Assembly (NCBI RefSeq): GCF_947260015.1
Contig: NZ_CAMYOM010000018.1
Span: forward strand, 1-64,000
DNA length: 64,000 nucleotides
DNA from: an uncultured Eudoraea sp.
Lineage (GTDB): Bacteria > Bacteroidota > Bacteroidia > Flavobacteriales > Flavobacteriaceae
Direction of reading: 5' to 3'
The position numbers were made by a program, and so were the translations under genes. Positions 34,620 through 44,474 of this stretch are shown in pieces. The stretch's first letter is position 1, and each line of letters begins with the position of its first letter. A model generated the notes under the pieces. It did not search any database. It had not been told where the DNA came from and saw nothing but the letters and a program-made list of their open reading frames with translations.

Positions 34620-35267
34620 TTATTCCTTGACAACAATTAAAGACGCTTTAGAGCCTGTTGAAAGTAACCATTGATTAGAATGAATTAATGCCCCTTTATC
34701 ATCATAAACATTTACCTGAGCTGTATTTGGCCCGGAAGAGCCCTGGTTTAAAGCTTCAAAGTCTAATCGGTTAAAGCCTTTTTCCAGGTCTATATTTATC
34801 CCTTTAAAACCTCCGGTAAGAAGGATATTGTGCTCAGCAACTTCACCATTTACATAGACTCTTACGCGATCACCATCAACATATTCATGATCGCGACAAA
34901 CTATCCCCACAAAATTACCGCCAGTTTTAACATCACCCAAATACATATTGCCAAAGTGCTTTTTGGATTTGGTATTCTGACGTTCACCAACTTTAGTGTC
35001 CAATTTTAAATCAAAGCCTGCTTGTTTCAATTCCTTTTCAGGAAGCATTTTTACATTCCTCGAATTTTTGGTTTCTTTAATACTTGCATTGGGGTTATAA
35101 TCCAGCAGTGATGGCATTTTCAGGGCTGTTCCACTATTGGGATTACTCTTTAAATCCAAATTATTATCAGCCTCTATTTTTAAAGGCTGGGTTTTTGGAA
35201 AATCAGATTGAGCCTTCACGCAAATAACTGATAAAAGAAATAATGTTAGTAAATATTGGTGTTTCAT
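34620..35267 (-). CDS. Secreted protein of unknown function, 215 aa
   Basis: The frame is open to 35309, but ATG 35267 gives a clear signal peptide (MKHQYLLTLFLLSVICVKAQ). The N-terminal part is polar and low in structure (about 20-90). The C-terminal part (about 100-215) is beta-rich: YLGDVKTGGNFVGIVCRDHEYVDGDRVRVYVNG, LTGGFKGINIDLEKGFNRLDFEALNQGSSGPNTAQVNVYD. This looks like a jelly-roll or C2-like fold. Small relatives are known in Flavobacteria, but no domain name can be given. It lies beyond the nuo operon end with its own 121-base upstream gap. Confidence 0.75.
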   Translation of the reverse strand: MKHQYLLTLFLLSVICVKAQSDFPKTQPLKIEADNNLDLKSNPNSGTALKMPSLLDYNPNASIKETKNSRNVKMLPEKELKQAGFDLKLDTKVGERQNTKSKKHFGNMYLGDVKTGGNFVGIVCRDHEYVDGDRVRVYVNGEVAEHNILLTGGFKGINIDLEKGFNRLDFEALNQGSSGPNTAQVNVYDDKGALIHSNQWLLSTGSKASLIVVKE

Positions 35268-35388
35268 AACCCTAGTTCTACAGGGTAAATTTAGCAAATA
35301 CCTTGCCATAGGGGCTTAATTTGCTGTTAAAATCGATGAAATGAAGATTTTGGTACGGCGGGAATCATCAATTAAACTGCTAGATATG

Positions 35389-35727
35389 CTAATTATCTTT
35401 AGGGGTTTTCCAATATTGTGGTGGCGTAATTTCTGTGCGTTGATTCCAATAATCGGGTGAAACTTTGTGTCCGTCAAATGTCTTGAGTTTACGTTGATAT
35501 ATCCAAATAGTAGGATTGAATACCATATCGGTTACTCCTATCGTATACAATTGTGGAACTTCTTCCGAAATGCGTTTTTCCTCCTGAATAAGGACCTCAA
35601 ACCCGTTATGTTCCAATAGTTTTTTTAAAAATTCTACTCGATCTGCAGTTACTTTCTTTTCAACAAAAGTTACCCTCGTTTCATCAATACTACCGAATAA
35701 ATGTTTACCTCCTAAACTCATAACCAT
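35389..35727 (-). CDS. Unknown 112-aa protein coupled to nuoN
   Basis: The start overlaps the nuoN stop by one base (TAATG), making this the last gene of the korAB-nuo run. It begins MVMSLGGKHLFGSIDETRVTFVEKK; a second ATG at 35721 is possible. The sequence is alpha/beta (VTADRVEFLKKLLEHNGFEVLIQEEKR, then VTDMVFNPTIWIYQRKL) and ends in a Pro/Trp-rich tail. No membrane helix, cysteine motif or known domain is visible. Position suggests an accessory or assembly factor of this complex I; function is inference. Confidence 0.8.
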   Translation of the reverse strand: MVMSLGGKHLFGSIDETRVTFVEKKVTADRVEFLKKLLEHNGFEVLIQEEKRISEEVPQLYTIGVTDMVFNPTIWIYQRKLKTFDGHKVSPDYWNQRTEITPPQYWKTPKDN

Positions 35728-37154
35728 TAATTAAAAGCACTACTTAGTTCATAAATATAATCGTATAAAGGACTGTATATTCCAAGTAACAAAATACCAA
35801 GGACAGTAATTACCAGCCCAATTCTCATATAAATTTTATTTCTGAAAAAGGGAATTGGATTATCACCTTTACGTAAAAACATTGCCCTTACCACCAACAA
35901 ATAGTAATACAAGGAAATAGTTACATTCACTACAGCTAAAAATACAAGAAAGTAGAACCCTTTACTAGCTGCTGCTGTAAATAGGAAGAATTTCCCAAAA
36001 AACCCAGCTACCGGAGGGATACCAGCCAATGAAAAAAGTGCAAGCATGAGTACCAAGCTCAGATTTGGATTAGTTCTGTATAATCCTTCGTAATCTTTTA
36101 TGTTCTCTTTATTCGTTTGCAAAGAAATGGCCTGTACCACGCCAAATGCTGCTAAATTTGAGAAAATATAAACAAGTACAAAGTAAACCACTGTGGCTGT
36201 GCCCAATTGAGATCCACCTATTAATCCAAGTAAAATAAACCCGGCCTGGGCTATAGATGAAAATGCCAAGAAGCGCTTCATATTTTCTTGCCGCAAGGCA
36301 AATAAATTTCCAATGAACATTGTGGCGATGGCAATTACATAAATTATGTTTTCCCAAAAATGAACCAATGACTGCAAAACTGTAAATAATAATATCATTA
36401 AAATGAAAACGGCCGCACCTTTTGATATTACAGATAAATAAGAGGCAACACTAATAGGGGCTCCTTCATAAACATCGGCAGTCCAAAAATGAAATGGTAC
36501 GAGAGAAATCTTGAAGCTAATTCCAGCAAACAACAATACAACACCCAGAAGGGTTAGGTCTGCTGAAGTGAGCATCTGTGCAACTTCACTGAAATAGATA
36601 GAGCCTGTGGTAGCGTAGAGCATTGAAATACCGAATAACGTAATGCCGGAAGCAAAAGCGGACGAAAGTATTAGTTTAATCCCTGATTCACTTGAAATCC
36701 TTTTCGTTGTTTCATAAGCGGCAAGAGCAGCTATAGGAAGTGTGGATAGCTCAAGCCCAAGATAGAACATTAAAAAATCACCTGCAGATATCATAAAATA
36801 AATTCCCAGCAACGAGGAGAACAATAAGATAAAGAATTCAGAACCCTTATTTTGATTCATTATTTTTTCCTTTATCCAGTCTGCAGACTGCAGCAACAGG
36901 ATAAGGACTCCGATGTTCAATACGTTTTTGAAAAAATGAATCAGGTGGTTGGTGCGAAACATTCCTCCAAATAAATTACTTTCCTCAATCTCAAAAAATC
37001 CGACAATTGTGTGTATACCAAACAAAAATATGGCAAGGTGCACAATGCTTGTTTTTCTGTTTTGAGGGATAAAAATCTCGGCTATAACCAGGACCAGAAT
37101 AATTGCCAGCAAAGCAATTTCTTGTCTCATTAATAAAAGGCTGCTAAAATTCAT
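35727..37154 (-). CDS. nuoN: Complex I subunit N (antiporter-like)
   Basis: NuoN is a proton-pumping Mrp-antiporter-like subunit. About 14 membrane helices are visible in 475 residues. LGLELSTLPIAALAAYE (about 131-147) carries the conserved TM5 Glu, and ISFKISLVPFHFWTADVYEGAPISVASYLSVISKGAA (about 210-246) carries the TM7 Lys and broken-helix region. It starts 22 bases after nuoM. Its stop overlaps the start of a 112-residue unknown ORF. Confidence 0.95.
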   Translation of the reverse strand: MNFSSLLLMRQEIALLAIILVLVIAEIFIPQNRKTSIVHLAIFLFGIHTIVGFFEIEESNLFGGMFRTNHLIHFFKNVLNIGVLILLLQSADWIKEKIMNQNKGSEFFILLFSSLLGIYFMISAGDFLMFYLGLELSTLPIAALAAYETTKRISSESGIKLILSSAFASGITLFGISMLYATTGSIYFSEVAQMLTSADLTLLGVVLLFAGISFKISLVPFHFWTADVYEGAPISVASYLSVISKGAAVFILMILLFTVLQSLVHFWENIIYVIAIATMFIGNLFALRQENMKRFLAFSSIAQAGFILLGLIGGSQLGTATVVYFVLVYIFSNLAAFGVVQAISLQTNKENIKDYEGLYRTNPNLSLVLMLALFSLAGIPPVAGFFGKFFLFTAAASKGFYFLVFLAVVNVTISLYYYLLVVRAMFLRKGDNPIPFFRNKIYMRIGLVITVLGILLLGIYSPLYDYIYELSSAFN

Positions 37155-37176
37155 TATTGGTTATTTAATTTACAGG

Positions 37177-38664
37177 TTATAAAACTCCTTTTAAAAACGG
37201 ATCCAGACTTTTCAGGATCATTTCGCTTAACCATAGTGGCGCAACGCCAATGGCTATTATTGGTAAAAGGAGTAATAAAATACCTAGTTTTTCATACCAT
37301 CGTACTCTTTCAAGATTTAAGTATGCTTCATTTTTTACAGGGCCCATTAACATGATGCCCACGACACGTAATATATATACGGCGGTCACTACAATAGCAG
37401 AGACAGCTACCACAGTAGCAATTCTATAAAAGATATCGTCCTTTTCAAAGGCACCAACGAAGATGTTCATTTCAGCGACAAAACCACTAAAGCCAGGCAA
37501 TCCCAATGAGGCTAAACCGGCAACAACATAAACCGCCGATATAAAAGGAATTACCTTTAATAGTCCTCCTAATTTGGTAACATCACGAGTATGCGTTCTT
37601 CCGTAAATCATCCCTATTAAGGCAAAGAAAAGTGCTGTCATAAAACCATGTGAGAGTGATTGCAGAATGGCACCATTCCAGGCAGTTTTATTCAACATAA
37701 GCAATGCAAATAGTACCAGTCCTAAATGGCTCACGGAGGAATACGCATTAATGTACTTTAAATCTGTCTGTTTAATAGCTGCAAATGCTCCATAAATGAC
37801 ACCAAAGGCAGACAAAATAATAAAGAACCATGACCAGTGTAATGCTCCCTCCGGCAACAAGAAGATAGCCACTCTAAATACACCATATCCGCCAAGTTTC
37901 ATAAGGACACCCGCGTGTAACATAGAGACCGCAGTAGGCGCCGATGCATGACCGTCCGGAGACCAGGTATGGAACGGAAATAAGGCTCCAATTACCGCAA
38001 ATCCGATAAAAGTAATCGGGAAGAATAATCTTTGTGCTTCTACAGGAATGTTCACTTTAGCTATTTCCAGGATATTAAAGGTTAATGCACCTCCATCTGC
38101 ATTTGAGTTAAAGTAAATACCCAATATCCCAACCAGAAGTACAGCAGACGCACCCATTAGCATGAGCGTTAGTTTCATTGCAGAAAATTCCCTTGGGCCG
38201 GTACCCCATATGCCTATTAGTAAATACATAGGGATAACCGCGATCTCAAAGAATACAAACATTGTAAAGAGGTCAATGGAAATAAAGAAGCCATAAACAC
38301 CAATGGAAAGCACGAGTAGTGATATAAAAAACTCCTTGGGTAAGTCTTCCATTTTCCAGGAAATAAAGACTCCGGCCAATACTACAATCGCTGTCAATAA
38401 CAAAAGCGCCACCGAAATCCCATCGACCCCAATATTATAATGAATATTGAAGTTCTTGAACCAAATCACATCTTTTGTAAAAACCATAATGGCTTCATTT
38501 ATCTCCCTCTCTTTGATATAAGAAAACAATAAGTTAATAGCCATTCCGAGTTGAACCAGACTTCCTGCCAAAGCAACTATTCTGGCCTGTTTTAGATTTT
38601 TTGTAAAAATCAAAACCAAAACAGTCAATGCGGGCATTACAATGAAAAGGGATAAAATATCCAT
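37177..38664 (-). CDS. nuoM: Complex I subunit M (antiporter-like)
   Basis: NuoM is a proton-translocating subunit with about 14 helices in 495 residues. VFFEIAVIPMYLLIGIWG holds the TM5 Glu (about 137-154). FPFHTWSPDGHASAPTAVSMLHAGVLMKLGGYG (about 229-261) is the hallmark Lys-containing helix region. It begins 9 bases after nuoL. The length is normal. Confidence 0.97.
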   Translation of the reverse strand: MDILSLFIVMPALTVLVLIFTKNLKQARIVALAGSLVQLGMAINLLFSYIKEREINEAIMVFTKDVIWFKNFNIHYNIGVDGISVALLLLTAIVVLAGVFISWKMEDLPKEFFISLLVLSIGVYGFFISIDLFTMFVFFEIAVIPMYLLIGIWGTGPREFSAMKLTLMLMGASAVLLVGILGIYFNSNADGGALTFNILEIAKVNIPVEAQRLFFPITFIGFAVIGALFPFHTWSPDGHASAPTAVSMLHAGVLMKLGGYGVFRVAIFLLPEGALHWSWFFIILSAFGVIYGAFAAIKQTDLKYINAYSSVSHLGLVLFALLMLNKTAWNGAILQSLSHGFMTALFFALIGMIYGRTHTRDVTKLGGLLKVIPFISAVYVVAGLASLGLPGFSGFVAEMNIFVGAFEKDDIFYRIATVVAVSAIVVTAVYILRVVGIMLMGPVKNEAYLNLERVRWYEKLGILLLLLPIIAIGVAPLWLSEMILKSLDPFLKGVL

Positions 38665-38673
38665 ATTATTAAT

Positions 38674-40593
38674 TTATTTGGTCCATATATAAATGAATAT
38701 TATAGCAATTACGACAGCTCCTGCAATAAATGCGAAAGCATAATCCTGGACCTTACCAGACTGCAGACCTTTAATATTCTCAGATGTATTAACAGTTTGA
38801 TTTCCAATTCCGACCATTGTCCCGTCCACATATTTTTTGTCAAATCTTGCCGCGGACCTTGCAATAATATTGAACAGTATTTTTTTGGTGACAAACAGAT
38901 AGAGTTCATCAAAATAGAACTTATGAAAAGCCCATGTAAAGAGTACTCCTAAACGATTTGCAAATTTATCTGCCAGTTCATTTTCTTTTTTATAAAATAG
39001 CCAGGAAAGACCAATTCCAATGAGTCCCGCAAACACTGCAATGGCAGCTAACGGATAATTCATATGAGTTTCAAATCCAGCCTGATCTGCACTTATAAAC
39101 TCACTAAATGGAATAAACCCACCAACTATACTTAAAAAGGCTAATATTAAAAGGGGAGTAGTCATAGACCATGGAGATTCGTGTGGTTTATTTTTATAAG
39201 CACCTTCTTTTCCCCAAAATATTCCAAAATAGATTCTAAATATGTAAAATGCTGTAAGACCGGCAACGAATAATCCAATTATATATAAGAACTTATTGTG
39301 TTCAAAAGCTGCTACGAGAATTTCATCTTTACTCCAAAACCCGGCTAAAGGAGGTACCCCGGCAATGGCCAGGGCCGCTATTAAAAATGTAATATTTGTA
39401 ACTGGCATGTATTTTCGCAATCCCCCCATGTCCTTAAGGAAATTACTATGGATAGCATGAATCACAGAACCAGCACACAAAAACAGCAATGCTTTGAACA
39501 TGGCATGGGTAAACAAGTGGAACATAGATGCCATGTAGCCCAAACCTTCATGGCCTTCGTATCCCGAAACTCCCAGAGCCAGCATCATATAGCCCAATTG
39601 TGACATGGTTGAAAATGCCAGGACCCGTTTGATATCTGTTTGCGTGATTGCAATTACAGCGGCAAAAAGAGCAGTAAAAGCTCCCACAAAGGCCACAATA
39701 TTTAATGCAAAGCCATCTTCAATAAAATAGTACATAGGGAATAAACGAGCTACCAGATAAACACCTGCAACGACCATAGTTGCTGCGTGGATTAATGCCG
39801 AAACCGGGGTTGGTCCTTCCATAGCATCCGGTAACCAGATATGTAATGGAAACATGGCCGATTTTCCGGCTCCTCCAATAAAGATCAAAATCAGCGCCCA
39901 GGTAAGTGCAGATAGTCCCATGAACGAAGTGGATGCCCAGTTTAAAATACTGGCTCCTTCAGGATTGTTCAAAGTTTCAAAATCAAATGTTCCTGTATAG
40001 TAGCCAATAATCAAGATTCCAATGAGAAAGCCCAGATCTGCAAAACGAGTAACAATAAAGGCTTTTTTAGCTGCGGCAACGGCTGATTCCTTGGTATAAT
40101 AATAACCTATTAATAAATATGAGGATACGCCAACCAATTCCCAGAAGATATAGATTTGAAATAGATTGGTTGCTAAAACCAAGCCATACATGGAAAATGT
40201 GAACAAGGATAGAAAGGCAAAGTATTTGGTGTAACCCGGATCGCCCTTCATATATCCTCTGCTATAAATATGAACCATTAAGGATATTACAGAAACTACA
40301 ATCAGCATCATTACAGAAATGGGATCTACCAGAATTCCCATATCAATATGAAGGCTATCTGTAAAGTTCATCCAAACTGTTTTTTCTACAATAGTTTGAA
40401 AGACCCCGTCTGTTTTTCCGATTATAAAAAAGTAATTATAGGCTGAATAAAAAGCCAGGGAGGTAGAGATAAGTAAACCTAAAACTCCTACATATCCGGA
40501 AACCGCTGGTTTAATTTTGTTATAAAAAAGCCCGAGGATCAAAAATACCGCCAGAGGTATTAGTGGAATTAAGATGATGTGATTCAGATTCAT
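38674..40593 (-). CDS. nuoL: Complex I subunit L (antiporter-like, with lateral helix)
   Basis: NuoL is the distal antiporter-like subunit. FWELVGVSSYLLIGYYY (about 149-165) and SAMFPLHIWLPDAMEGPTPVSALIHAATMVVAGVYL (about 246-281) are classic blocks. At 639 residues it includes the C-terminal extension that forms the long amphipathic HL helix and last membrane segment. It starts 11 bases after nuoK. Confidence 0.97.
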   Translation of the reverse strand: MNLNHIILIPLIPLAVFLILGLFYNKIKPAVSGYVGVLGLLISTSLAFYSAYNYFFIIGKTDGVFQTIVEKTVWMNFTDSLHIDMGILVDPISVMMLIVVSVISLMVHIYSRGYMKGDPGYTKYFAFLSLFTFSMYGLVLATNLFQIYIFWELVGVSSYLLIGYYYTKESAVAAAKKAFIVTRFADLGFLIGILIIGYYTGTFDFETLNNPEGASILNWASTSFMGLSALTWALILIFIGGAGKSAMFPLHIWLPDAMEGPTPVSALIHAATMVVAGVYLVARLFPMYYFIEDGFALNIVAFVGAFTALFAAVIAITQTDIKRVLAFSTMSQLGYMMLALGVSGYEGHEGLGYMASMFHLFTHAMFKALLFLCAGSVIHAIHSNFLKDMGGLRKYMPVTNITFLIAALAIAGVPPLAGFWSKDEILVAAFEHNKFLYIIGLFVAGLTAFYIFRIYFGIFWGKEGAYKNKPHESPWSMTTPLLILAFLSIVGGFIPFSEFISADQAGFETHMNYPLAAIAVFAGLIGIGLSWLFYKKENELADKFANRLGVLFTWAFHKFYFDELYLFVTKKILFNIIARSAARFDKKYVDGTMVGIGNQTVNTSENIKGLQSGKVQDYAFAFIAGAVVIAIIFIYIWTK

Positions 40594-40604
40594 ACTCGGT
40601 CGTA

Positions 40605-40922
40605 TTAGTATTTCATAGTTTCAATGTCCTTGACTTCCACTGAGCTAATTTGCCTGTACAGATTAATGATAATAGAGACGGCAAGAGCTGTTTCCGCGGC
40701 TGCTACGGCGATAATAAAAATTGAAAAATAAACGCCCTGAAGGACTTCAGGAAACAAATATTTATTGATGATCACGAAGTTTACTACTGAGGCATTCAGA
40801 ATTAATTCAACGGAAATTAAAATGGAGATCAGATTGGTTCTTGTGATAAAGCCATATACTCCTATAAAAAATAGGATTGAAGTTACCGTAAGAATTTCAT
40901 ATATGCTTATTCCTGTTATCAT
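40605..40922 (-). CDS. nuoK: Complex I subunit K
   Basis: Three membrane helices in 105 residues. SILISVELILNASVVNFV carries the conserved TM2 Glu, and FIIAVAAAETALAVSIIINLYR the TM3 Glu; both belong to the proton path. The ATG overlaps the nuoJ stop by four bases. Confidence 0.97.
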   Translation of the reverse strand: MITGISIYEILTVTSILFFIGVYGFITRTNLISILISVELILNASVVNFVIINKYLFPEVLQGVYFSIFIIAVAAAETALAVSIIINLYRQISSVEVKDIETMKY

Positions 40923-41443
40923 TGTGGTTGATTATCTTTCTCGGTTAATTTTTTCCCTTTGGCAATTACTATGGCTCCTATCATTGCTGCCAATAAGAGC
41001 ACACTAATTAACTCGAACGGCAATATAAATCCGCCGGCCTCATAGCTTAGTAGTCCGGTGCCAATATCGGCAGTGGTGGTGGTTAAAGCCATATTGATCA
41101 CATTAAAATCATAGGAGTAAATAGCTGTTAAAAAAACGCCCAACCCAATTAAACACGCAATAGCTGTAACTATTTTTTTTGTTGCTTTGGCCATTTCCAA
41201 TTCCATTTCAATATGATGTACGAGTAATACTGAAAATATAATGAGTACAACAATTCCACCTGCATAGACTGTGAGTTGAATTGCAGCAAGAAAGTTATAA
41301 TCTATTAAAAAGAAAATCCCCGCGATACTTACGAGAACAAAAGATAGGTAAATCACAGAACGAAGCATTTTTCTACTCGTTACTGAAGCTATGCCAAATG
41401 CGATGATTACTGCGCCCAGGCAATAAAAAATAATTCTCTCCAT
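40919..41443 (-). CDS. nuoJ: Complex I subunit J
   Basis: Five membrane helices in 174 residues. AIQLTVYAGGIVVLIIFSVLLV (about 54-75) is the conserved helix with the pi-bulge that couples quinone chemistry to pumping. It follows nuoI by two bases and overlaps nuoK by four. Confidence 0.96.
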   Translation of the reverse strand: MERIIFYCLGAVIIAFGIASVTSRKMLRSVIYLSFVLVSIAGIFFLIDYNFLAAIQLTVYAGGIVVLIIFSVLLVHHIEMELEMAKATKKIVTAIACLIGLGVFLTAIYSYDFNVINMALTTTTADIGTGLLSYEAGGFILPFELISVLLLAAMIGAIVIAKGKKLTEKDNQPQ

Positions 41444-41445
41444 AC

Positions 41446-41922
41446 TTAATCTTCTACACCGGCTTGTAATTCGGATCCCGGTTCGTTTAAAACTCTTGTA
41501 AGTGCAGTTCGGTCATATACGGAATTTTCAAAATTCTGACCCCATTTAATTGCATCTGTAGGGCAGACATCTATACAGAGTCCGCACATGGTACACATAC
41601 TTAAATGATATACAAACTGATCTATTTTTTTCTTCTTTTTACCAGTATTTTCATTAATACCTCTGTCCCATATGATTTCAATGGTTCCATTTGGACAGGC
41701 TATTTCACATTTTTGACAGCCTGTACATCGATGTTCATTATCTTCATTATGGGGCATAATCACCTCACCGCGAAAACGATCAAACATCTTAAGAGTTTCT
41801 CTGTTATCGGGATATTGTTGAGTAATGGCACCTTTTCTGGATGTCAAAAAATATTTCCCGGTAACACTCATACCAGTGAGCAAGGTTTTTATGCCTCTGT
41901 AGATATCTGAAAAGTAACTCAT
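41446..41922 (-). CDS. nuoI: Complex I subunit I (two 4Fe-4S ferredoxin-like)
   Basis: NuoI carries clusters N6a and N6b, which hand electrons towards NuoB. Two full motifs are present: CTGCQKCEIACP (about 61-72) and CTMCGLCIDVCPTDAIKW (about 111-128). 158 residues is normal. With NuoE, NuoF and NuoG missing, this subunit is the likely electron entry point, which would accept electrons from reduced ferredoxin (inference from NDH-1 and Fpo relatives). Confidence 0.97.
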   Translation of the reverse strand: MSYFSDIYRGIKTLLTGMSVTGKYFLTSRKGAITQQYPDNRETLKMFDRFRGEVIMPHNEDNEHRCTGCQKCEIACPNGTIEIIWDRGINENTGKKKKKIDQFVYHLSMCTMCGLCIDVCPTDAIKWGQNFENSVYDRTALTRVLNEPGSELQAGVED

Positions 41923-41926
41923 AATC

Positions 41927-42868
41927 TTAAAAACTTATAGTTAAATTGAGCCATACCAATAAGGCCATTATTACGATATTTGCCAGGTTTAAGGGCAATA
42001 GATACTTCCATTCCAATGTAAGAAGTTGATCTATTCTTAACCTGGGGAACGTCCACCGAAACCACATCATTAGGAAAACCAGGATAAGAGCTTTAAGTAA
42101 AAACCAAAATACTCCCAACATAGGAATAGATTCTGTTATACCAAAAGGTGACAACCAGGCACCAAAAAATACAGTAGTAGCAATGGCAGCAATAATAAAC
42201 ATATTAATGAATTCGGCTAAAAAGAAATATGCAAACTTCATTCCTGAGTATTCCGTATGAAATCCGGCCCCCAATTCTGATTCGGCTTCAACCATATCAA
42301 AAGGCGCCCTGTTGGTTTCAGCAGTACCAGCAATCATGTATATCATAAAGGCTATAATTGCAGGGATATGCCCCTGGACAATTAACCAACCCGACTTTTG
42401 AACTTCTACAATCTCCGAAAGCTGAAGGCTTCCAGTTAATAAAACCATGGTTAGGAGTGACAGCCCAATTGAGAGTTCATAGCTAATAGTTTGTACTCCA
42501 CTTCTCATTGCACCGATCATAGCAAATTTGTTGTTGGAACTCCATCCACCTAATAAAATACCAATAACTCCTATGGATGAAACAGCTATTAAAAAAAAGA
42601 GTCCAATATTAATGTCGAATGCCTGAAACTCCTTGGTAAAAGGAAATACACTCAAGGCCATTAACGAAGAAATTATCACAAAGTACGGCGCTAAATTATA
42701 GAGGAATTTATCTGCCCTGGTAGTACCGGTTAACTCCTTGGAAAGAAGCTTTATGGCATCATAAACAAGCGCGATCAATACCATCTCAGCAATACTGGCT
42801 GCCGCTTCGGGCATAATGCTAAAGAGCCAATCGTGAATATTTTTTGTGATACTTAAAGCACTATTCAT
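41927..42868 (-). CDS. nuoH: Complex I subunit H
   Basis: NuoH forms the quinone chamber with NuoB and NuoD. About eight helices lie in 313 residues. [16 protein letters not shown] (about 123-138) and [34 protein letters not shown] (about 180-213) are the conserved quinone-site blocks. It is slightly shorter than E. coli NuoH. It follows nuoD directly; nuoG, which usually sits between D and H, is absent. Confidence 0.96.
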   Translation of the reverse strand: MNSALSITKNIHDWLFSIMPEAAASIAEMVLIALVYDAIKLLSKELTGTTRADKFLYNLAPYFVIISSLMALSVFPFTKEFQAFDINIGLFFLIAVSSIGVIGILLGGWSSNNKFAMIGAMRSGVQTISYELSIGLSLLTMVLLTGSLQLSEIVEVQKSGWLIVQGHIPAIIAFMIYMIAGTAETNRAPFDMVEAESELGAGFHTEYSGMKFAYFFLAEFINMFIIAAIATTVFFGAWLSPFGITESIPMLGVFWFLLKALILVFLMMWFRWTFPRLRIDQLLTLEWKYLLPLNLANIVIMALLVWLNLTISF

Positions 42869-42877
42869 ATTATTCTT

Positions 42878-43999
42878 TTATCTGTCTATATCCGGTATAA
42901 CAAGATCTAGTGTTGCCATAGTCGCTACCAGGTCTCCTATTTTACCACCAACCGCAATATGGTTGAGTAATGAAAGATTTGAAAATCCGGGGGATCTGAA
43001 TTTTAAGCGATACGGACTTTTAGTTCCGGTACTTATTATATAAACACCTAATTCACCTCTTGCTGTTTCCACTTTTTGGTAATATTCTCCCTTTGGTAAT
43101 TTTATTACCGCATTTGTTGTTACCCTGTGCTCTCCTTCCGGGATGTTGTCTATTAATTGCTCCACAATTGACATAGATTCCCACATTTCCTGAATCCTTA
43201 CCAGATAGCGTGCATATGTATCGCCCTCTGTTCTCAATGCTTCATTGAATGTAACCTTATCCAAAGCGCTGTATGGATGGTGTTTTCTTACATCACAGGA
43301 ATACCCGGAAGCTCTGCCTACAGGCCCTGAGGCTCCGTAAGATATAGCGTCTTCCTTGCTTAGGACACCTACACCAATGGCTCTTTTTTGAAAAATGATA
43401 TTATTTGTGAGCAGACGGTCGTATTCCGGAAGTTTGGTCTTGAAATGTGTAATAAATTCTTTAACCCTTTTTACAAAATTCGGATGAATATCGAACATTA
43501 ATCCACCAGGGACATTATAATTCATAGTGAGGCGGGCACCACAGGTTTCTTCAAATATATCATTAAGGAGTTCGCGGTCCCTAAATCCATAAAAATAAGT
43601 GGTTAAAGCACCTACATCCATGCCCATAACTCCCCACCATAAACAATGTGAGGATATTCTTGTAAGTTCACCAATAATAGTTCTTATTACTTTAACCCTT
43701 TCCGGGATTTCCAGTTGTAAGGCATTTTCAACGGTAAGGCAAACAGCTTCATTGTTAATGTTAGCGGACAAGTAATCCATTCTATCCGTTAAGTGAACTA
43801 TTTGCTGATAACTATCGCGTTCGCACATTTTTTCAATAGAACGATGAATATAACCCAGGTCCGGTTCAACTTTCTTTATAATCTCACCATCTATTGTAAG
43901 TAAAAGTCTGAGAACGCCATGCGTTGCGGGGTGTTGCGGCCCCATGTTTATGAAATATTCTTCAGATTTAAAGTTGCTATTTACGGTGACTGTCTCCAT
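42878..43999 (-). CDS. nuoD: Complex I subunit D (49-kDa)
   Basis: NuoD is the hydrogenase-large-subunit-like protein of the quinone site. The HPATHG loop (about 22-27) and DRMDYLS (about 72-78) hold the conserved quinone-binding His and Tyr. GARLTMNYNVPGG follows at about 153-165, and the C-terminus ends in TLDLVIPDIDR. NuoC is a separate gene, not fused. 373 residues is a little short of the common 390-410. Confidence 0.96.
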   Translation of the reverse strand: METVTVNSNFKSEEYFINMGPQHPATHGVLRLLLTIDGEIIKKVEPDLGYIHRSIEKMCERDSYQQIVHLTDRMDYLSANINNEAVCLTVENALQLEIPERVKVIRTIIGELTRISSHCLWWGVMGMDVGALTTYFYGFRDRELLNDIFEETCGARLTMNYNVPGGLMFDIHPNFVKRVKEFITHFKTKLPEYDRLLTNNIIFQKRAIGVGVLSKEDAISYGASGPVGRASGYSCDVRKHHPYSALDKVTFNEALRTEGDTYARYLVRIQEMWESMSIVEQLIDNIPEGEHRVTTNAVIKLPKGEYYQKVETARGELGVYIISTGTKSPYRLKFRSPGFSNLSLLNHIAVGGKIGDLVATMATLDLVIPDIDR

Positions 44000-44005
44000 A
44001 ACTGA

Positions 44006-44467
44006 TTATTTGATAATCATATTAATGTTGTCTTCATAATCCTTTCGCAATGGGAAACCATCCCAATCATCTGTTAGGAAAAGTCGTTTAAGGTTAGGAT
44101 GATTTGTAAATTTTATTCCAAAAAAATCAAATACTTCACGTTCGTGAAACTCAGCAGTTGCCCAAATATCATAAACTGAATCTATAACAGGATTTTCTCT
44201 TTCTGCGGTTTGCGTTTTTACTACAAGACTGTGTCTGAAGTTTGTAGATTCCAAATGGTAAACTACACCCAGTTCTTCACCCCAATCAACACCGCTTAAG
44301 CAAAATAAATAATCAAAACATGTCTGATCATTCGATTTTAGTTTAGACATAATTGAATGCAATTCTTCTATAGGAACCGTTACATTGAGGTATTGGGACC
44401 CTTCTTCAGTAAATACCAAATTGGGACTCCAACTGCCTATTAATTCCTGTAATTCTTCGTTCTTCAT
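44006..44467 (-). CDS. nuoC: Complex I subunit C (30-kDa)
   Basis: 153 residues with the family block WATAEFHEREVFDFFGIKFTNHPNLKRLFLTDDWDGFPLRKDY (about 105-147). It bridges the hydrophilic arm. It starts 7 bases after nuoB and ends 6 bases before nuoD. Confidence 0.95.
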   Translation of the reverse strand: MKNEELQELIGSWSPNLVFTEEGSQYLNVTVPIEELHSIMSKLKSNDQTCFDYLFCLSGVDWGEELGVVYHLESTNFRHSLVVKTQTAERENPVIDSVYDIWATAEFHEREVFDFFGIKFTNHPNLKRLFLTDDWDGFPLRKDYEDNINMIIK

Positions 44468-44474
44468 CTATTTT

